Source: Pseudomonas bijieensis
GTDB taxonomy: Bacteria > Pseudomonadota > Gammaproteobacteria > Pseudomonadales > Pseudomonadaceae
Direction of reading: 5' to 3'
Length of the DNA: 64,000 nucleotides
Assembly: GCF_013347965.1 (NCBI RefSeq)
Contig: NZ_CP048810.1
Location: forward strand, 868,001-932,000
Under the pieces are notes generated by a model. It had not been told where the DNA came from and ran no database searches. It worked only from the letters and a program-made list of their open reading frames with translations. Shown here piece by piece: positions 28,081-36,461 of this stretch (position 1 is its first letter; every line of letters starts with the position of its first letter). The translations under genes and the position numbers were made by a program.

Positions 28081-28230
28081 AGCGCCTGGTCAGGCTCTCC
28101 GTCCCCCCAACTAGACGCCCGGGAATCGCTGATAGATCGCAGACAGCTCGATAAGAGAAGCGACTGAATAAGCCCCTTCCTTCGACCGATTCCTGCAAGG
28201 CAATTAGACAACCAAGACGAGCAAAACCGC

Positions 28231-28884
28231 ATGAAATGGCCAACGATCGATCAAATTCGCAGTTTCACTGTTTTACCCTCTGGCTACACATGGGATTACC
28301 TGAAACGCAAGGAGATCGATGTAGCAATAATTTTTTTCCAGACGTGGTTTCCCTCCATTACGGTGGGGTTAGGGAGCCTTTTTCTGAACCAGCAATTTTA
28401 TGAAGACAACGTGGTGCTCGAAGACGATTTGGAGCGGGGAATATTCGCTATCGTGGTTCGCCAGAACCATGAGATCGTCGCTATAGCAACGTGGGAAAAA
28501 ATTGACGGCGCCGATGTCATCTTCGGGCGAGTGGGCGCGGTAGCCAAATATCATAGACAAACCAAACTGGCCGTCGCTGCCCAAGACCTCGGAGAAAAAA
28601 TGGGAAGGTTCATGGGAGCGGGCTTGATCTATGGCATGGCGACAACCAGCGCTCCGTATATGCAGCAAGCTTTGGAGCATGCAGGTTACAAAGCCGTAGG
28701 AATAATGCCTGGCTTCGACCAAGAGGAAACAGAGCCCGGAATCGTGCGTAGGGTATACGAGGTCATCTACGCAAAACGACTCGCACCCCACTCAAACTTT
28801 CTGATTCCTTCAGTGCAAAACCTCACACCTACCGTCGCTCGGCTTTATGCAGAAATATTTCCCGAAACAATAATGATTGACTGA
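28231..28884 (+). CDS. GNAT-like N-acetyltransferase fold protein (tentative)
   Basis: A 217-residue soluble protein. The middle contains a strand-turn arrangement (FAIVVRQNHEIVAIATWEKI, then GRVGAVAKYHRQTKLAVAAQ) like the strands and acetyl-CoA loop of GNAT enzymes. This is followed by a late AGYKAVGIMPGF, also typical. A clean Q/R-x-x-G-x-G/A acetyl-CoA motif is not evident, so the call is tentative. It sits just left of the aldoxime cluster, is less GC-rich than the flanking genes and may belong to the acquired block. The SD is weak. Confidence 0.5.
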   Translation: MKWPTIDQIRSFTVLPSGYTWDYLKRKEIDVAIIFFQTWFPSITVGLGSLFLNQQFYEDNVVLEDDLERGIFAIVVRQNHEIVAIATWEKIDGADVIFGRVGAVAKYHRQTKLAVAAQDLGEKMGRFMGAGLIYGMATTSAPYMQQALEHAGYKAVGIMPGFDQEETEPGIVRRVYEVIYAKRLAPHSNFLIPSVQNLTPTVARLYAEIFPETIMID

Positions 28885-28906
28885 GTTATCGACCTGAAAA
28901 AACCGG

Positions 28907-28946
28907 CCTAGAGCCAAGTCAAAATGCCCTCTTCGGGGATCCAGAT
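28907..28946. repeat. Left copy of an imperfect direct repeat flanking the aldoxime cluster
   Basis: The block CCTAGAGCCAAGTCAAAATG followed shortly by TTCGGGGATCC recurs at 38099-38138 with one mismatch in the first 20 bases and a two-base indel between the parts. Both copies are in the same orientation and enclose the oxd/nitrile hydratase genes. Confidence 0.6.
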
Positions 28947-29029
28947 AGCCTGTAACGGCTCTCGCCCGTATTAAAAACTCTTTACTAATAGAAGGTTATA
29001 GGGATTTTCAGTCCGCCGCCGCATTCTTT

Positions 29030-29965
29030 TCACTCTCGCCGCAGGAGAGTGTGGGGAGCAATGCCGAATGCCTTGCGAAAGGCGTGGCTGAAATGAGAGA
29101 AGTCGGAGAAACCGAAATCCAGCGCCGCCTGAGAAATACTGCGGACTTGACCACGCTCAATCGCGTCGCGGCTCGCGAGCAATCGCGCCTTCCAAATTTC
29201 CGCGACCGGCGATTTCTGATGACGAGCGAAAGCACGCGTAACAGTGCGCGTGGAGACATGGTGAGCTTGAGCAATGCGTTCGAGCGACAGGTCCGCCTCG
29301 GTCAAATATTGGCGGATGTAATTCATGATCCGACCATACAGGTCCAACTCGTCATGAGTCTGCTTTAAATCCTGGAGTTCCAGGCTGACCACCAGAAGGT
29401 CGAGCAACGTGCTGGAGTAACGACTGGATACTCCTGTGTTCTGGAAGCCTAATGGCATACTCGCAGCCTGGCGTAGCATCTCGCGTAACGGAATCACCCC
29501 TGGACGACGATCATCCAGAACCACAGCGGTGCAATCTGCTATGCCGGGCAACCGCTGGCTGAGCAGTTGTCGCGGAATGCGGACAAGGTGATTGTCCGTA
29601 CCACCGAAGCTGAATCTGAACGGCTGGGATGCGTCATAAAGAAACAGATCGTCCGCCGTCAGCTTCGTCCGTCGGTCAGCTTGCTCCAGTTCGCCATAAC
29701 CGCTCCTGGTAAAGCCCAACCACAAATCGTCGTTAGGATCACTGCGTAAGTGCTGGGCGGACCGCTCCCAATAGTGCAAGGGTGCGGACAACGTGCAGAT
29801 GTCCAATACGCCCATGCTATGTACCTCCAGCGCCCCGTCAAAATCGCTCTGCGCCAGCAGTTTGCTGTCTGCGTCCAGGCAGTGGTGACAAACCACTTCC
29901 TTCCAGTAATCGAACCGCAGGGGTGCCGTAACGGCAAGGGTTGAATACTGACATGGCTGACTCAT
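29030..29965 (-). CDS. oxdR: AraC-family activator, OxdR-like
   Basis: A 311-residue regulator. Residues 1-190 form an AraC_binding_2-type sensor domain, and about 205-305 carry two helix-turn-helix motifs (SLERIAQAHHVSTRTVTRAF; SISQAALDFGFSDFSHFSHA) of the XylS/AraC DNA-binding domain. I start at ATG 29965 with GAGGTG six bases upstream; the frame is open further but lacks coding character. It is divergent from the aldoxime dehydratase gene, the arrangement known for OxdR in Pseudomonas chlororaphis B23. The tandem 21-bp repeats upstream of three operons here are its likely sites. Confidence 0.8.
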   Translation of the reverse strand: MSQPCQYSTLAVTAPLRFDYWKEVVCHHCLDADSKLLAQSDFDGALEVHSMGVLDICTLSAPLHYWERSAQHLRSDPNDDLWLGFTRSGYGELEQADRRTKLTADDLFLYDASQPFRFSFGGTDNHLVRIPRQLLSQRLPGIADCTAVVLDDRRPGVIPLREMLRQAASMPLGFQNTGVSSRYSSTLLDLLVVSLELQDLKQTHDELDLYGRIMNYIRQYLTEADLSLERIAQAHHVSTRTVTRAFARHQKSPVAEIWKARLLASRDAIERGQVRSISQAALDFGFSDFSHFSHAFRKAFGIAPHTLLRRE

Positions 29966-30217
29966 TGCATTCACCTCGCGGCGGCGGTTCAACAAAAAAG
30001 CGTGGTAACGTTTTTTGCGAGCCAAGCAATTAGCAGGCCATCTCCATAGCCTGATTCCCGCTGCCAGACACCGTGGAAGATAGCCACCTGCGAACTCGGC
30101 TGGAGTTACATAGGTAGATCCCTCCAACACTCCCCATGCCACCTCTCGGGGCGCTCGTCCCCTTATTTCACAAGCCCCGCACCATTGCTGCGCGCTGATA
30201 TGCCGGCCTTTTCTACC
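29966..30217. other. oxdR-oxdA intergenic region, left part
   Basis: This 250-bp stretch leads from the oxdR start to the operator. It contains the oxdR Shine-Dalgarno at its left end and no other gene I can support. The oxdR promoter should be here, but no clear -35/-10 was seen. Confidence 0.4.
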
Positions 30218-30259
30218 TGTCCTTCTTAACCAAACGGTTGTCCATTCGAGCCAAGCACG
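30218..30259 (+). promoter_or_regulatory. Tandem 21-bp operator upstream of oxdA
   Basis: Two direct units start with TGTCC at 30218 and 30239. Both follow the scheme TGTCC-N5-(A/G)-CCAA: the first has AACCAAAC, the second AGCCAAGC. A GATAAT at 30274-30279 could be the -10, placing the second unit over the -35, as for XylS-type activators. The same repeat occurs upstream of the hemoglobin and amidase genes. Confidence 0.7.
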
Positions 30260-30326
30260 TTTCATCTCCCCTGGATAATTTTTACTCCACGCCGTGTCCC
30301 TACAAGCACGAATGATGAGGTGTCTC

Positions 30327-30494
30327 ATGCATCCACGAGAACAGCAGCGACTGTCCGATTCATCCTGGTTTTTACAGCGATGGGACATGGCACCCGAAGA
30401 GTTTGCCACTTACCTGCTACAGCTCGGGACCTTGGTGCTGCAACGCCGATGGAGTGGTACCCACCGCAAAACACCAACATCCACTGGAATGTAG
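30327..30494 (+). CDS. Short ORF in the oxdA leader (55 codons)
   Basis: An ATG at 30327 is preceded by GAGGTG at a proper distance and opens a 55-codon frame ending 42 bases before oxdA. It lies downstream of the operator, so it would be transcribed with oxdA. The peptide (with DMAPEEFATYLLQLGTLVLQ) is helix-like and matches nothing I recognise. It may be a leader peptide, a small protein or chance. Confidence 0.35.
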   Translation: MHPREQQRLSDSSWFLQRWDMAPEEFATYLLQLGTLVLQRRWSGTHRKTPTSTGM

Positions 30495-30536
30495 AACAGA
30501 AAACCGTCCGTTTGAGACGGAAATAAAGGAGCCCCC

Positions 30537-31592
30537 ATGGAATCTGCAATCGATAAACATCTCAAATGTCCCCGGACTTTGTCCCGTCGTGTTCACGACG
30601 ATTACAAGCCACCCTTCCCGATGTTTGTTGGGCGAGCTGACGAAAACGTGAAGCAAGTTGTGATGGCCTACCTCGGGGTGCAATTTCGCGACGAACAACG
30701 CGCCGCCGCCCTGCAGGCCATGCGCTACATTGACGCCAGCTTTGCCCTCTCCGATGGCCCTGGGAATCACGACCTGACCTACCACCTCGACAATCAGGGT
30801 TATGAAAACTTCATCGCCGTGGGCTACTGGCGTGATCCCGCCGCCTATCACCGTTGGTTACTTTCAGCGCCTGTAGCCGACTGGTGGGGTGACGAGGCAC
30901 GCCTGAGCGAGGGACTGGGGTATTTCCGCGAGGTCATCGCACCGCGCGCCGATCAGTTCGAGACGTTGTATGCATTCAAGGAAGATTTGCCAGGTGTCGG
31001 TGCGGTCATGGACGGCATCAGTGGCGAGGTCGAAGAGCACGGCTACTGGGGTTCGGCACGCGACCGATTTGCCATATCACAGACCGATTGGATGCAACCG
31101 ACCGGCGAACTACAAGTGATTTCCGGGGACCCGGCCAAGGGCGGCAAGGTCGTGATACGCGGCCACGACAACCTGACGCTGATCCGTTCTGGACAGGACT
31201 GGGTCGAAGCCGGCGAGGAAGAGCGCGCGCTGTACTTCACCGAAATGCTCCCCCCTCTACAAGACGGCATGAACTTCCTGCGTGACGAGGGCCAGGCGTT
31301 GGGCTGCTACAGCAATCGCTTCGTACGCAATGTCGACCTGGATGGCAATCTGCTCGACATCGCCTATGACATCGGTCACTGGCGATCACTCGACAAACTG
31401 GAACGCTGGGCAGAATCCCATCCCACTCACTTGCGTATTTTCACCACGTTCTTTCGCGTGATCGGGGGCCTTTCGAAGCTGCGGCTGTATCACGAGGTCT
31501 CGGTAGCGGACGGTAGCCAGCAACTGTTCGAGTACATCAACTGCCATCCGCAGACCGGGATGATGCGCGACGCGCAAGTGTCGCCCACCTGA
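30537..31592 (+). CDS. oxdA: Aliphatic aldoxime dehydratase (heme lyase)
   Basis: A 351-residue heme-b enzyme that dehydrates aldoximes to nitriles, the first step of the aldoxime-nitrile pathway. Key family residues align with the P. chlororaphis enzyme when shifted by one: proximal heme ligand His298 (ESHPTHLRIF), distal catalytic His319 (LRLYHEVSV) and Ser218 (LIRSGQDW). The whole chain is collinear with the family and full length. A GGAG site lies just before the ATG. It is divergent from oxdR, has a tandem operator 280 bp upstream and an intrinsic terminator just downstream. It acts in the cytoplasm. Confidence 0.92.
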   Translation: MESAIDKHLKCPRTLSRRVHDDYKPPFPMFVGRADENVKQVVMAYLGVQFRDEQRAAALQAMRYIDASFALSDGPGNHDLTYHLDNQGYENFIAVGYWRDPAAYHRWLLSAPVADWWGDEARLSEGLGYFREVIAPRADQFETLYAFKEDLPGVGAVMDGISGEVEEHGYWGSARDRFAISQTDWMQPTGELQVISGDPAKGGKVVIRGHDNLTLIRSGQDWVEAGEEERALYFTEMLPPLQDGMNFLRDEGQALGCYSNRFVRNVDLDGNLLDIAYDIGHWRSLDKLERWAESHPTHLRIFTTFFRVIGGLSKLRLYHEVSVADGSQQLFEYINCHPQTGMMRDAQVSPT

Positions 31593-31614
31593 TTCCATCG
31601 CTGACTCCACTTTT

Positions 31615-31657
31615 AGCCCTGCGCGTCGCCTGATTGGCGCCTGCGGGGCTCTTTTTG
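31615..31657 (+). terminator. Intrinsic terminator between oxdA and the channel gene
   Basis: AGCCCTGC at 31615-31622 pairs with GCGGGGCT at 31643-31650 (one G-T pair), with an inner CGCC/GGCG stem, and is followed by CTTTTTG. It should end the oxdA transcript or allow partial read-through into the next gene 23 bases on. Confidence 0.75.
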
Positions 31658-31679
31658 CCCGAAAAAAGGATCTTCGATC

Positions 31680-32546
31680 ATGAAACAGTTTCGCTACCTG
31701 TCGCTTGCAGCCCTCCTCCCCTGCCTTTCCTCCCACGCTCTCGAGGTGGATCCTGGCGATTACGAGCCGCTCCCCGTTGGGGCGACCATTGGCGTGGTCT
31801 ACTACCAGCACGCCACCACGGACAATGCCTACTCCCAGGGGCACAAGACCAGTTCCGATTTCAACCTGACTTCCGATATCGGCATTCTGCGTCTGCTGCA
31901 CGTCTACCAGTTGAGCGAGCGGCTGACCATCGAGCCGCAATTCCTGTTGCCCTTCGGTCATGTCTCAGGCGGTGGTGACGCTTCTGGTTTAGGCGACGCC
32001 AGCGGCATCGGCGACCTCATTCTTACAGCGCCGCTCAAGTACCGGCTCAACGATGCCAATGACACCCTCGGTGCGACTGCTTACTTGTACGTGCCTACTG
32101 GCGACTATGACAAAGACGACGCCCTCAACCTTGGCGAGAACCGTTGGAAGGTTGATCTCCAGGCCGCTTACGTCAAGCACTTCTCGGACAAGTGGGCCAT
32201 CGACCTCGTAGGTGACGCCATCTGGTACGCAGACAACAACGACTTCGGCGCCAGCTCCGCCCGTCGGGAGCAGGACGCTTCCTACGGCGCTCAGTTGATG
32301 GGGCGCTACATGCCCGACGAGACAACTGCACTGGCTATCGGCTTCGGCCACAGTTGGGGCGGGGAAAACCAGGTCGATGGTGTCAACCAGGACGACAAGA
32401 CGGAAACCACCAACGTCCGCGTCACGGCCAGAAAGTTTTTCACCGCCAAGGACCAAATCCAAGTGCAACTGGGACGCGACCTTGCGGTGGAGAACGGCCC
32501 CAAGGAGGACTTTCGCATGAACCTGCGCTACGTGCGGGTTTTCTAG
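31680..32546 (+). CDS. Outer-membrane channel of the phenol/MetA-pathway type
   Basis: A 288-residue protein with a Sec signal (MKQFRYLSLAALLPCLSSHA) and alternating beta-strands ending in the C-terminal aromatic signature RYVRVF typical of outer-membrane barrels. It matches the family annotated as MetA-pathway-of-phenol-degradation transporters, often found beside aromatic or solvent catabolism genes. Between oxdA and the hemoglobin gene, its likely job is uptake of aldoxime or nitrile. It begins 88 bp after oxdA, behind a terminator, so its own expression may depend on read-through. Confidence 0.75.
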   Translation: MKQFRYLSLAALLPCLSSHALEVDPGDYEPLPVGATIGVVYYQHATTDNAYSQGHKTSSDFNLTSDIGILRLLHVYQLSERLTIEPQFLLPFGHVSGGGDASGLGDASGIGDLILTAPLKYRLNDANDTLGATAYLYVPTGDYDKDDALNLGENRWKVDLQAAYVKHFSDKWAIDLVGDAIWYADNNDFGASSARREQDASYGAQLMGRYMPDETTALAIGFGHSWGGENQVDGVNQDDKTETTNVRVTARKFFTAKDQIQVQLGRDLAVENGPKEDFRMNLRYVRVF

Positions 32547-32569
32547 ATCCGCCCGCCTCCACCAACCGT

Positions 32570-32611
32570 TGTCCTTATCAACCAAGCGTGTGCCCAACGA
32601 CGAATTCGACT
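32570..32611 (+). promoter_or_regulatory. Tandem 21-bp operator upstream of the hemoglobin gene
   Basis: Unit one at 32570-32590 is TGTCC-TTATC-AACCAAGC plus three bases, a close match to the consensus. Unit two at 32591 keeps only the TGCCC start and is otherwise degenerate. The site lies 96 bp before the hemoglobin ATG. Confidence 0.6.
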
Positions 32612-32706
32612 TGGATCCGTCGCAAGACTTCACATCCCGTAGCAACCGTGCCAACGCGACAGTTGGCTAATGAGATGACCCTCACTCGAAACGGAGAAAC
32701 CAGGCA

Positions 32707-33231
32707 ATGACCGACCAGCAACCCTCCATGGAAAAACAACCCTCCCTCTATACCCGTCTTGGTGGCTATGACGCTATCTATCAGTTCGCAGGCGCAGTGT
32801 TGAGAAAAACAATGGGACACCCCGCCATCGGGCACATCTGGGCCCATATGTCGGAATCAACGTTCCAAAAGGAGCACATCAATTTTGTCGATTTCCTTTC
32901 CGAGCACTGGGGTGGAAGCGCCAAATACAGGGGCAGAGACATGGTCACCGCGCATCGCGGAATGGGTCTGACCGAGGTGCATTGGCAAGCCGTGCTCGAT
33001 TGTCTCGAGGCGTGCTACGACGACTATGGTCTGGCCCCGGATCTGCGCAAGGAGGTCAATGACTTCCTCATCAAGTTCAAACCGGCGGTGATCGGGAGCC
33101 CCTCCTATCGGGACGTCGTACTCGCGCACCCGGAAATGGACCCAGCCAAAGGAATGAAGAGCGTTGGGGTTTTCTGGCCGAAACCCGGGAAGTCCTCGCA
33201 GAAACAGACCACGCCTGAATCCGAAAACTGA
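32707..33231 (+). CDS. Truncated hemoglobin (group I-like)
   Basis: A 174-residue heme protein with a truncated globin core at residues 13-130: SLYTRLGGYDAIYQFAGAVL at the start and proximal His83 in VTAHRGMGLTEVHW. The last 40 residues (KPGKSSQKQTTPESEN) are an extra polar tail. Truncated globins bind O2 or NO or manage redox; none is described to my knowledge as part of an aldoxime pathway. Here it has its own copy of the cluster's operator and lies between the channel and amidase genes. It might protect the O2- or NO-sensitive ferrous heme of aldoxime dehydratase; this is inference. Confidence 0.85.
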   Translation: MTDQQPSMEKQPSLYTRLGGYDAIYQFAGAVLRKTMGHPAIGHIWAHMSESTFQKEHINFVDFLSEHWGGSAKYRGRDMVTAHRGMGLTEVHWQAVLDCLEACYDDYGLAPDLRKEVNDFLIKFKPAVIGSPSYRDVVLAHPEMDPAKGMKSVGVFWPKPGKSSQKQTTPESEN

Positions 33232-33259
33232 CACGCTCGTCAAAACCTGAGCCACACCA

Positions 33260-33289
33260 ATGGGGGCGCATCCATGGGGTGTCCCCCAT
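33260..33289 (+). terminator. Hairpin after the hemoglobin gene
   Basis: ATGGGGG at 33260-33266 pairs with CCCCCAT at 33283-33289 around a 16-base loop, about 30 bases after the stop. There is no U-tract, so termination is only possible. Confidence 0.3.
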
Positions 33290-33534
33290 GCTGCCGAGGC
33301 TCGCTCTGGCAGCCGACGGTTACCGCGGTGTGACTAAAAAAAACACGGGCACCCGCGTCCCGCTCAACCAAGCGAATGTCCTCCTCAACCAAGCACCGCT
33401 CAATTTGCGGAGATAGCTTGATACCAGCCCCGGCCGCGACTTCGTCAATAGTGCACGCCGCGCCCGGGCATCCCGAGATGACGTTTGAACAGACATTGCC
33501 ACCCTACGGGTTGGCACAGGAAACAGGACACCCC
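33290..33534. other. Non-coding region between the hemoglobin and amidase genes
   Basis: With the hairpin just before it, this forms a gap of about 300 bp. It contains the best tandem operator copy (33356-33397) and the amidase Shine-Dalgarno (AGGA about 6 bases before 33535). A frame is open upstream of the amidase ATG from 33376 but lacks an SD and lies inside the operator, so I treat it as non-coding. Confidence 0.6.
33356..33397 (+). promoter_or_regulatory. Tandem 21-bp operator upstream of the amidase-nitrile hydratase operon
   Basis: The clearest copy: unit one 33356-33376 is CGTCC-CGCTC-AACCAAGC-GAA, unit two 33377-33397 is TGTCC-TCCTC-AACCAAGC-ACC, in exact 21-bp register. It ends 137 bp before the amidase ATG. 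Confidence 0.75.
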
Positions 33535-35049
33535 ATGGCCATCATCCGCCCGACTCTCGAACAAGTGCAGGATCTCGCCAGCCGCCTGCACATACAGCTG
33601 ACACCCGAGCAAGCCAGCGAATACCTGGCACTTATGCAACCCAGTTTTGATGCCTATGATCTCGTCGATGAGTTGCCAGACTTCATCCCTCCAGTGCGCT
33701 ATGAGCGCAGCTCTGGTTATCGCCCTTCAAGCACGGATAATCCGCTAAACGCCTGGTACTACAGAACGGAGGTGATGGGTGCCAGTTCGGGCAAACTTGC
33801 TGGCAAGACGGTAGCGCTCAAAGACAATATCTCTCTGGCCGGTGTCCCCATGATGAACGGTGCCGCACCACTGGAGGGTTTCGTACCGTCGTTCGATGCC
33901 ACCGTGGTGACGCGTTTGCTCGACGCTGGGGCAACCATCCTTGGCAAAGCCACTTGTGAGCATTACTGCCTCTCCGGTGGTAGCCACACCTCGGACCCGG
34001 CTCCTGTGCACAACCCTTATCGCCATGGTTTCACCACCGGCGGCTCCTCTTCTGGCAGCGCGGCGCTTGTGGCGTCGGGCGAGGTCGACCTGGCTGTCGG
34101 TGGAGACCAGGGCGGCTCCATCCGCATTCCGGCAGCATGGTGCGGCATTTACGGAATGAAGCCCACCTTCGGTCTGGTGCCCTATACCGGCGTCATGGCG
34201 ATCGAGTCCACTTTCGACCATGTCGGCCCCATGACGAGCAACGTGCGCGATAACGCTCTCATGCTGGAAGTGATGGCCGGAGCCGACGGGCTCGACCCTC
34301 GCCAGAGCGCCCCCAAGGTCGATGCCTATTGCGATTATTTGGAGCGAGGCGTGATCGGACTCAGGATCGGGGTTCTCCAGGAAGGCTTCCAACTCGCAAA
34401 CCAAGATCCACGTATCGCAGAAAAGGTGCGCAGCGCTATCGCCCGACTCGAGGCGTTGGGCGCGCGGGTCGAGGAGGTCTCGGTTCCCGAACACACCCTG
34501 GCGGGATCGTTGTGGAGCCCAATCGGCTGTGAAGGCCTGACCATGCAAATGATGCATGGCAACGGAGCGGGTTTTAACTGGAAGGGGCTTTACGACGTGG
34601 GCCTGCTGGACAAACAGGCCGGTTGGCGCGATCAGGCGAACGCATTGTCCCCGTCACTCAAGCTCTGCATGTTCGTGGGCCAGTTCGGTCTGGAGCGCTA
34701 CAACGGTCGCTACTACGCCAAGGCCCAGAACATTGCGCGCTTTGCCCGAGCTGCCTATGACAAGGCGTTGAACACCTATGACCTGCTCGTCATGCCAACC
34801 GTACCAATCACCGCTCAGCCGCTGCCGGAACCGGGGTCTTCAATCACCGAGACCGTCACTCGTGCGTTGGAGATGTTAGGCAACACGGCCGCTCAGGACG
34901 TTACCGGGCACCCCGCCATGTCGATCCCTTGTGGCCTGGTGGACGGACTGCCCGTAGGGCTGATGTTTGTCGCAAGACATTATGCCGAAGGCACCCTCTA
35001 CCAAGCCGCAGCTGCATTCGAGGCCTCTGTCGATTGGCGGACGTTGTAA
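33535..35049 (+). CDS. amiA: Amidase (amidase-signature family), nitrile pathway
   Basis: A 504-residue cytosolic amidase that hydrolyses the amide produced by nitrile hydratase to acid and ammonia. The Ser-cisSer-Lys triad falls at Lys96 (ALKDNIS), Ser171 ([11 protein letters not shown]) and Ser195 ([11 protein letters not shown]), the same numbers as in the Rhodococcus nitrile-pathway amidase. An N-terminal helical segment of about 70 residues, typical of this subgroup, is present. ATG 33535 is preceded by AGGACA. Nitrile hydratase genes follow 76 bp downstream, and a tandem operator precedes it, so it opens the second operon of the cluster. Confidence 0.92.
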   Translation: MAIIRPTLEQVQDLASRLHIQLTPEQASEYLALMQPSFDAYDLVDELPDFIPPVRYERSSGYRPSSTDNPLNAWYYRTEVMGASSGKLAGKTVALKDNISLAGVPMMNGAAPLEGFVPSFDATVVTRLLDAGATILGKATCEHYCLSGGSHTSDPAPVHNPYRHGFTTGGSSSGSAALVASGEVDLAVGGDQGGSIRIPAAWCGIYGMKPTFGLVPYTGVMAIESTFDHVGPMTSNVRDNALMLEVMAGADGLDPRQSAPKVDAYCDYLERGVIGLRIGVLQEGFQLANQDPRIAEKVRSAIARLEALGARVEEVSVPEHTLAGSLWSPIGCEGLTMQMMHGNGAGFNWKGLYDVGLLDKQAGWRDQANALSPSLKLCMFVGQFGLERYNGRYYAKAQNIARFARAAYDKALNTYDLLVMPTVPITAQPLPEPGSSITETVTRALEMLGNTAAQDVTGHPAMSIPCGLVDGLPVGLMFVARHYAEGTLYQAAAAFEASVDWRTL

Positions 35050-35125
35050 ACCTGCGCATCGCATTGGCGAACAAACACCGGCAAGTAGCACTGAAAGTAA
35101 GTACCAACTTCAGAGGAGCCAATAC

Positions 35126-35788
35126 ATGAGCCATACGCACGAACATCATCACCATCACCATCACCATCACCATCACCATCACCATCACGACCACACCGAG
35201 CCACCCGAGACCATCGCCTTGCGTGTCAAGGCGCTCGAATCCCTGTTAATAGAAAAAGGCCTGGTCGACCCAACCGCCATGGATGCTCTGGTGGACACTT
35301 ACCAACACAAGGTCGGCCCGCGCAACGGCGCTCAGGTGATCGCCAAGGCCTGGTCCGATCCCGAATACAAACATCGGCTGCTGGACGATGCCACGGCGGC
35401 CATTGCCGAACTGGGTTTTTCCGGCGTGCAGGGCGAAGACATGGTGGTGGTGGAGAACACCGCGACCGTGCACAACGTGACGGTCTGCACGCTGTGCTCC
35501 TGCTACCCCTGGCCGACCCTGGGCCTGCCCCCAGCCTGGTACAAATCCGCGCCCTATCGCTCACGGATCGTCATCGATCCGCGCAGTGTGCTGGCCGAAT
35601 TCGGTTTGCTTATTCCCAATGACAAGGAAGTTCGCGTCTGGGACAGCAGTGCTGAGCTGCGCTACCTGGTACTGCCGGAACGTCCGGCTGGCACTGACGG
35701 CTGGAGCGAGGAACGACTGGTCGAGCTGGTGACGCGGGACGCCATGATCGGCACCGGCCTGCCCAAGACGCCGGGCGACGAAGCCTGA
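35126..35788 (+). CDS. nthA: Nitrile hydratase alpha subunit, cobalt type, with polyhistidine N-terminus
   Basis: A 220-residue metal-binding subunit that hydrates nitriles to amides. The claw motif [11 protein letters not shown] places Cys121, Cys124, Ser125 and Cys126 as ligands. Thr at 122 and Tyr after the last Cys mark the cobalt type; iron enzymes, including that of P. chlororaphis B23, have CSLCSC. The start is remarkable: 18 of the first 23 residues are His, with 15 in a row at 7-21. AGAGGAG precedes the ATG. It is followed by the beta gene 19 bp on. A cobalt permease lies in the same operon. Confidence 0.93.
   Translation: MSHTHEHHHHHHHHHHHHHHHDHTEPPETIALRVKALESLLIEKGLVDPTAMDALVDTYQHKVGPRNGAQVIAKAWSDPEYKHRLLDDATAAIAELGFSGVQGEDMVVVENTATVHNVTVCTLCSCYPWPTLGLPPAWYKSAPYRSRIVIDPRSVLAEFGLLIPNDKEVRVWDSSAELRYLVLPERPAGTDGWSEERLVELVTRDAMIGTGLPKTPGDEA
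35144..35188 (+). repeat. CAT/CAC microsatellite encoding 15 histidines
   Basis: A CAT followed by seven tandem copies of the hexamer CATCAC gives 15 consecutive His codons at the N-terminus of the nitrile hydratase alpha subunit. Length changes by whole hexamers would keep the frame, so the tract can vary without loss of the protein. Confidence 0.9.
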
Positions 35789-35807
35789 CCCCGAGAAGGA
35801 GAAAACC

Positions 35808-36461
35808 ATGAACGGTGTACACGACTTAGGCGGTATGCACGGTTTCGGCCCGGTGCTCACCGAAGAAAATGAACCGATCTTCCATCACGACTGGGAGCGC
35901 AGGATCTTTCCGCTGTTCGCCTCGCTCTTCGTCGGCGGACACTTCAATGTCGACGAGTTCCGGCATTCCATTGAACGCATGGAGCCGTCTGAATACTTGC
36001 AGTCGAGTTACTACGAGCACTGGCTGCACGCCTTCGAGACCCTGCTGCTGGAAAAAGGCGTGATCAGCGCTGCCGAACTGCAGGGCACGGCCAAACCGAC
36101 CTCACCGGCACAGCCCCCTACGGTGCTCACACCGGACATCGTCGAGGCGGTGATCCTCGGGGGAGCCTCTTCCCGGGCAAAGGAACATGTCAGCGGCCGC
36201 TTCCGGGTCGGTGACCGGGTGCGGACGAAGAATCTCAATCCAACCACCCACACTCGACTGCCGCGTTACGCGCGCGGCAAGGTCGGGACAATCGAGATTG
36301 CACACGGAGCGTTTGCTACCCCAGACACGATGGCCCACGGTCTAGGCGAACAACCCCAACAGGTCTATGCCGTTCGCTTCAGTGCTACAGAGTTGTGGGG
36401 AGTGGCGCGACCGGACAGTGTTTGCATTGATCTGTGGGACAACTATCTGGAGGCCGTATGA
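35808..36461 (+). CDS. nthB: Nitrile hydratase beta subunit
   Basis: A 217-residue partner of the alpha subunit, recognised from MNGVHDLGGMHGFGPV at the start and the C-terminal barrel with RFRVGDRVRTKN, HTRLPRYARGKVG and GVARPDSVCIDLW. The arginine of RLPRYARG would hydrogen-bond the oxidised cysteines of alpha. AAGGAG lies just upstream. Its stop overlaps the start of the activator gene (ATGA), indicating tight coupling. Confidence 0.93.
   Translation: MNGVHDLGGMHGFGPVLTEENEPIFHHDWERRIFPLFASLFVGGHFNVDEFRHSIERMEPSEYLQSSYYEHWLHAFETLLLEKGVISAAELQGTAKPTSPAQPPTVLTPDIVEAVILGGASSRAKEHVSGRFRVGDRVRTKNLNPTTHTRLPRYARGKVGTIEIAHGAFATPDTMAHGLGEQPQQVYAVRFSATELWGVARPDSVCIDLWDNYLEAV

Noticed and set aside
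35126..35194. Polyhistidine tract as an engineered affinity tag
   Set aside because: It has 15 residues from a native hexamer repeat, sits in an intact operon with a normal ribosome-binding site, and the flanking residues are also His-rich; no vector sequence is nearby.
35126..35788. Iron-type nitrile hydratase, as in P. chlororaphis B23
   Set aside because: The claw reads CTLCSCY, not CSLCSCT; the P47K activator is absent and a P14K-like activator and CbiM are present.
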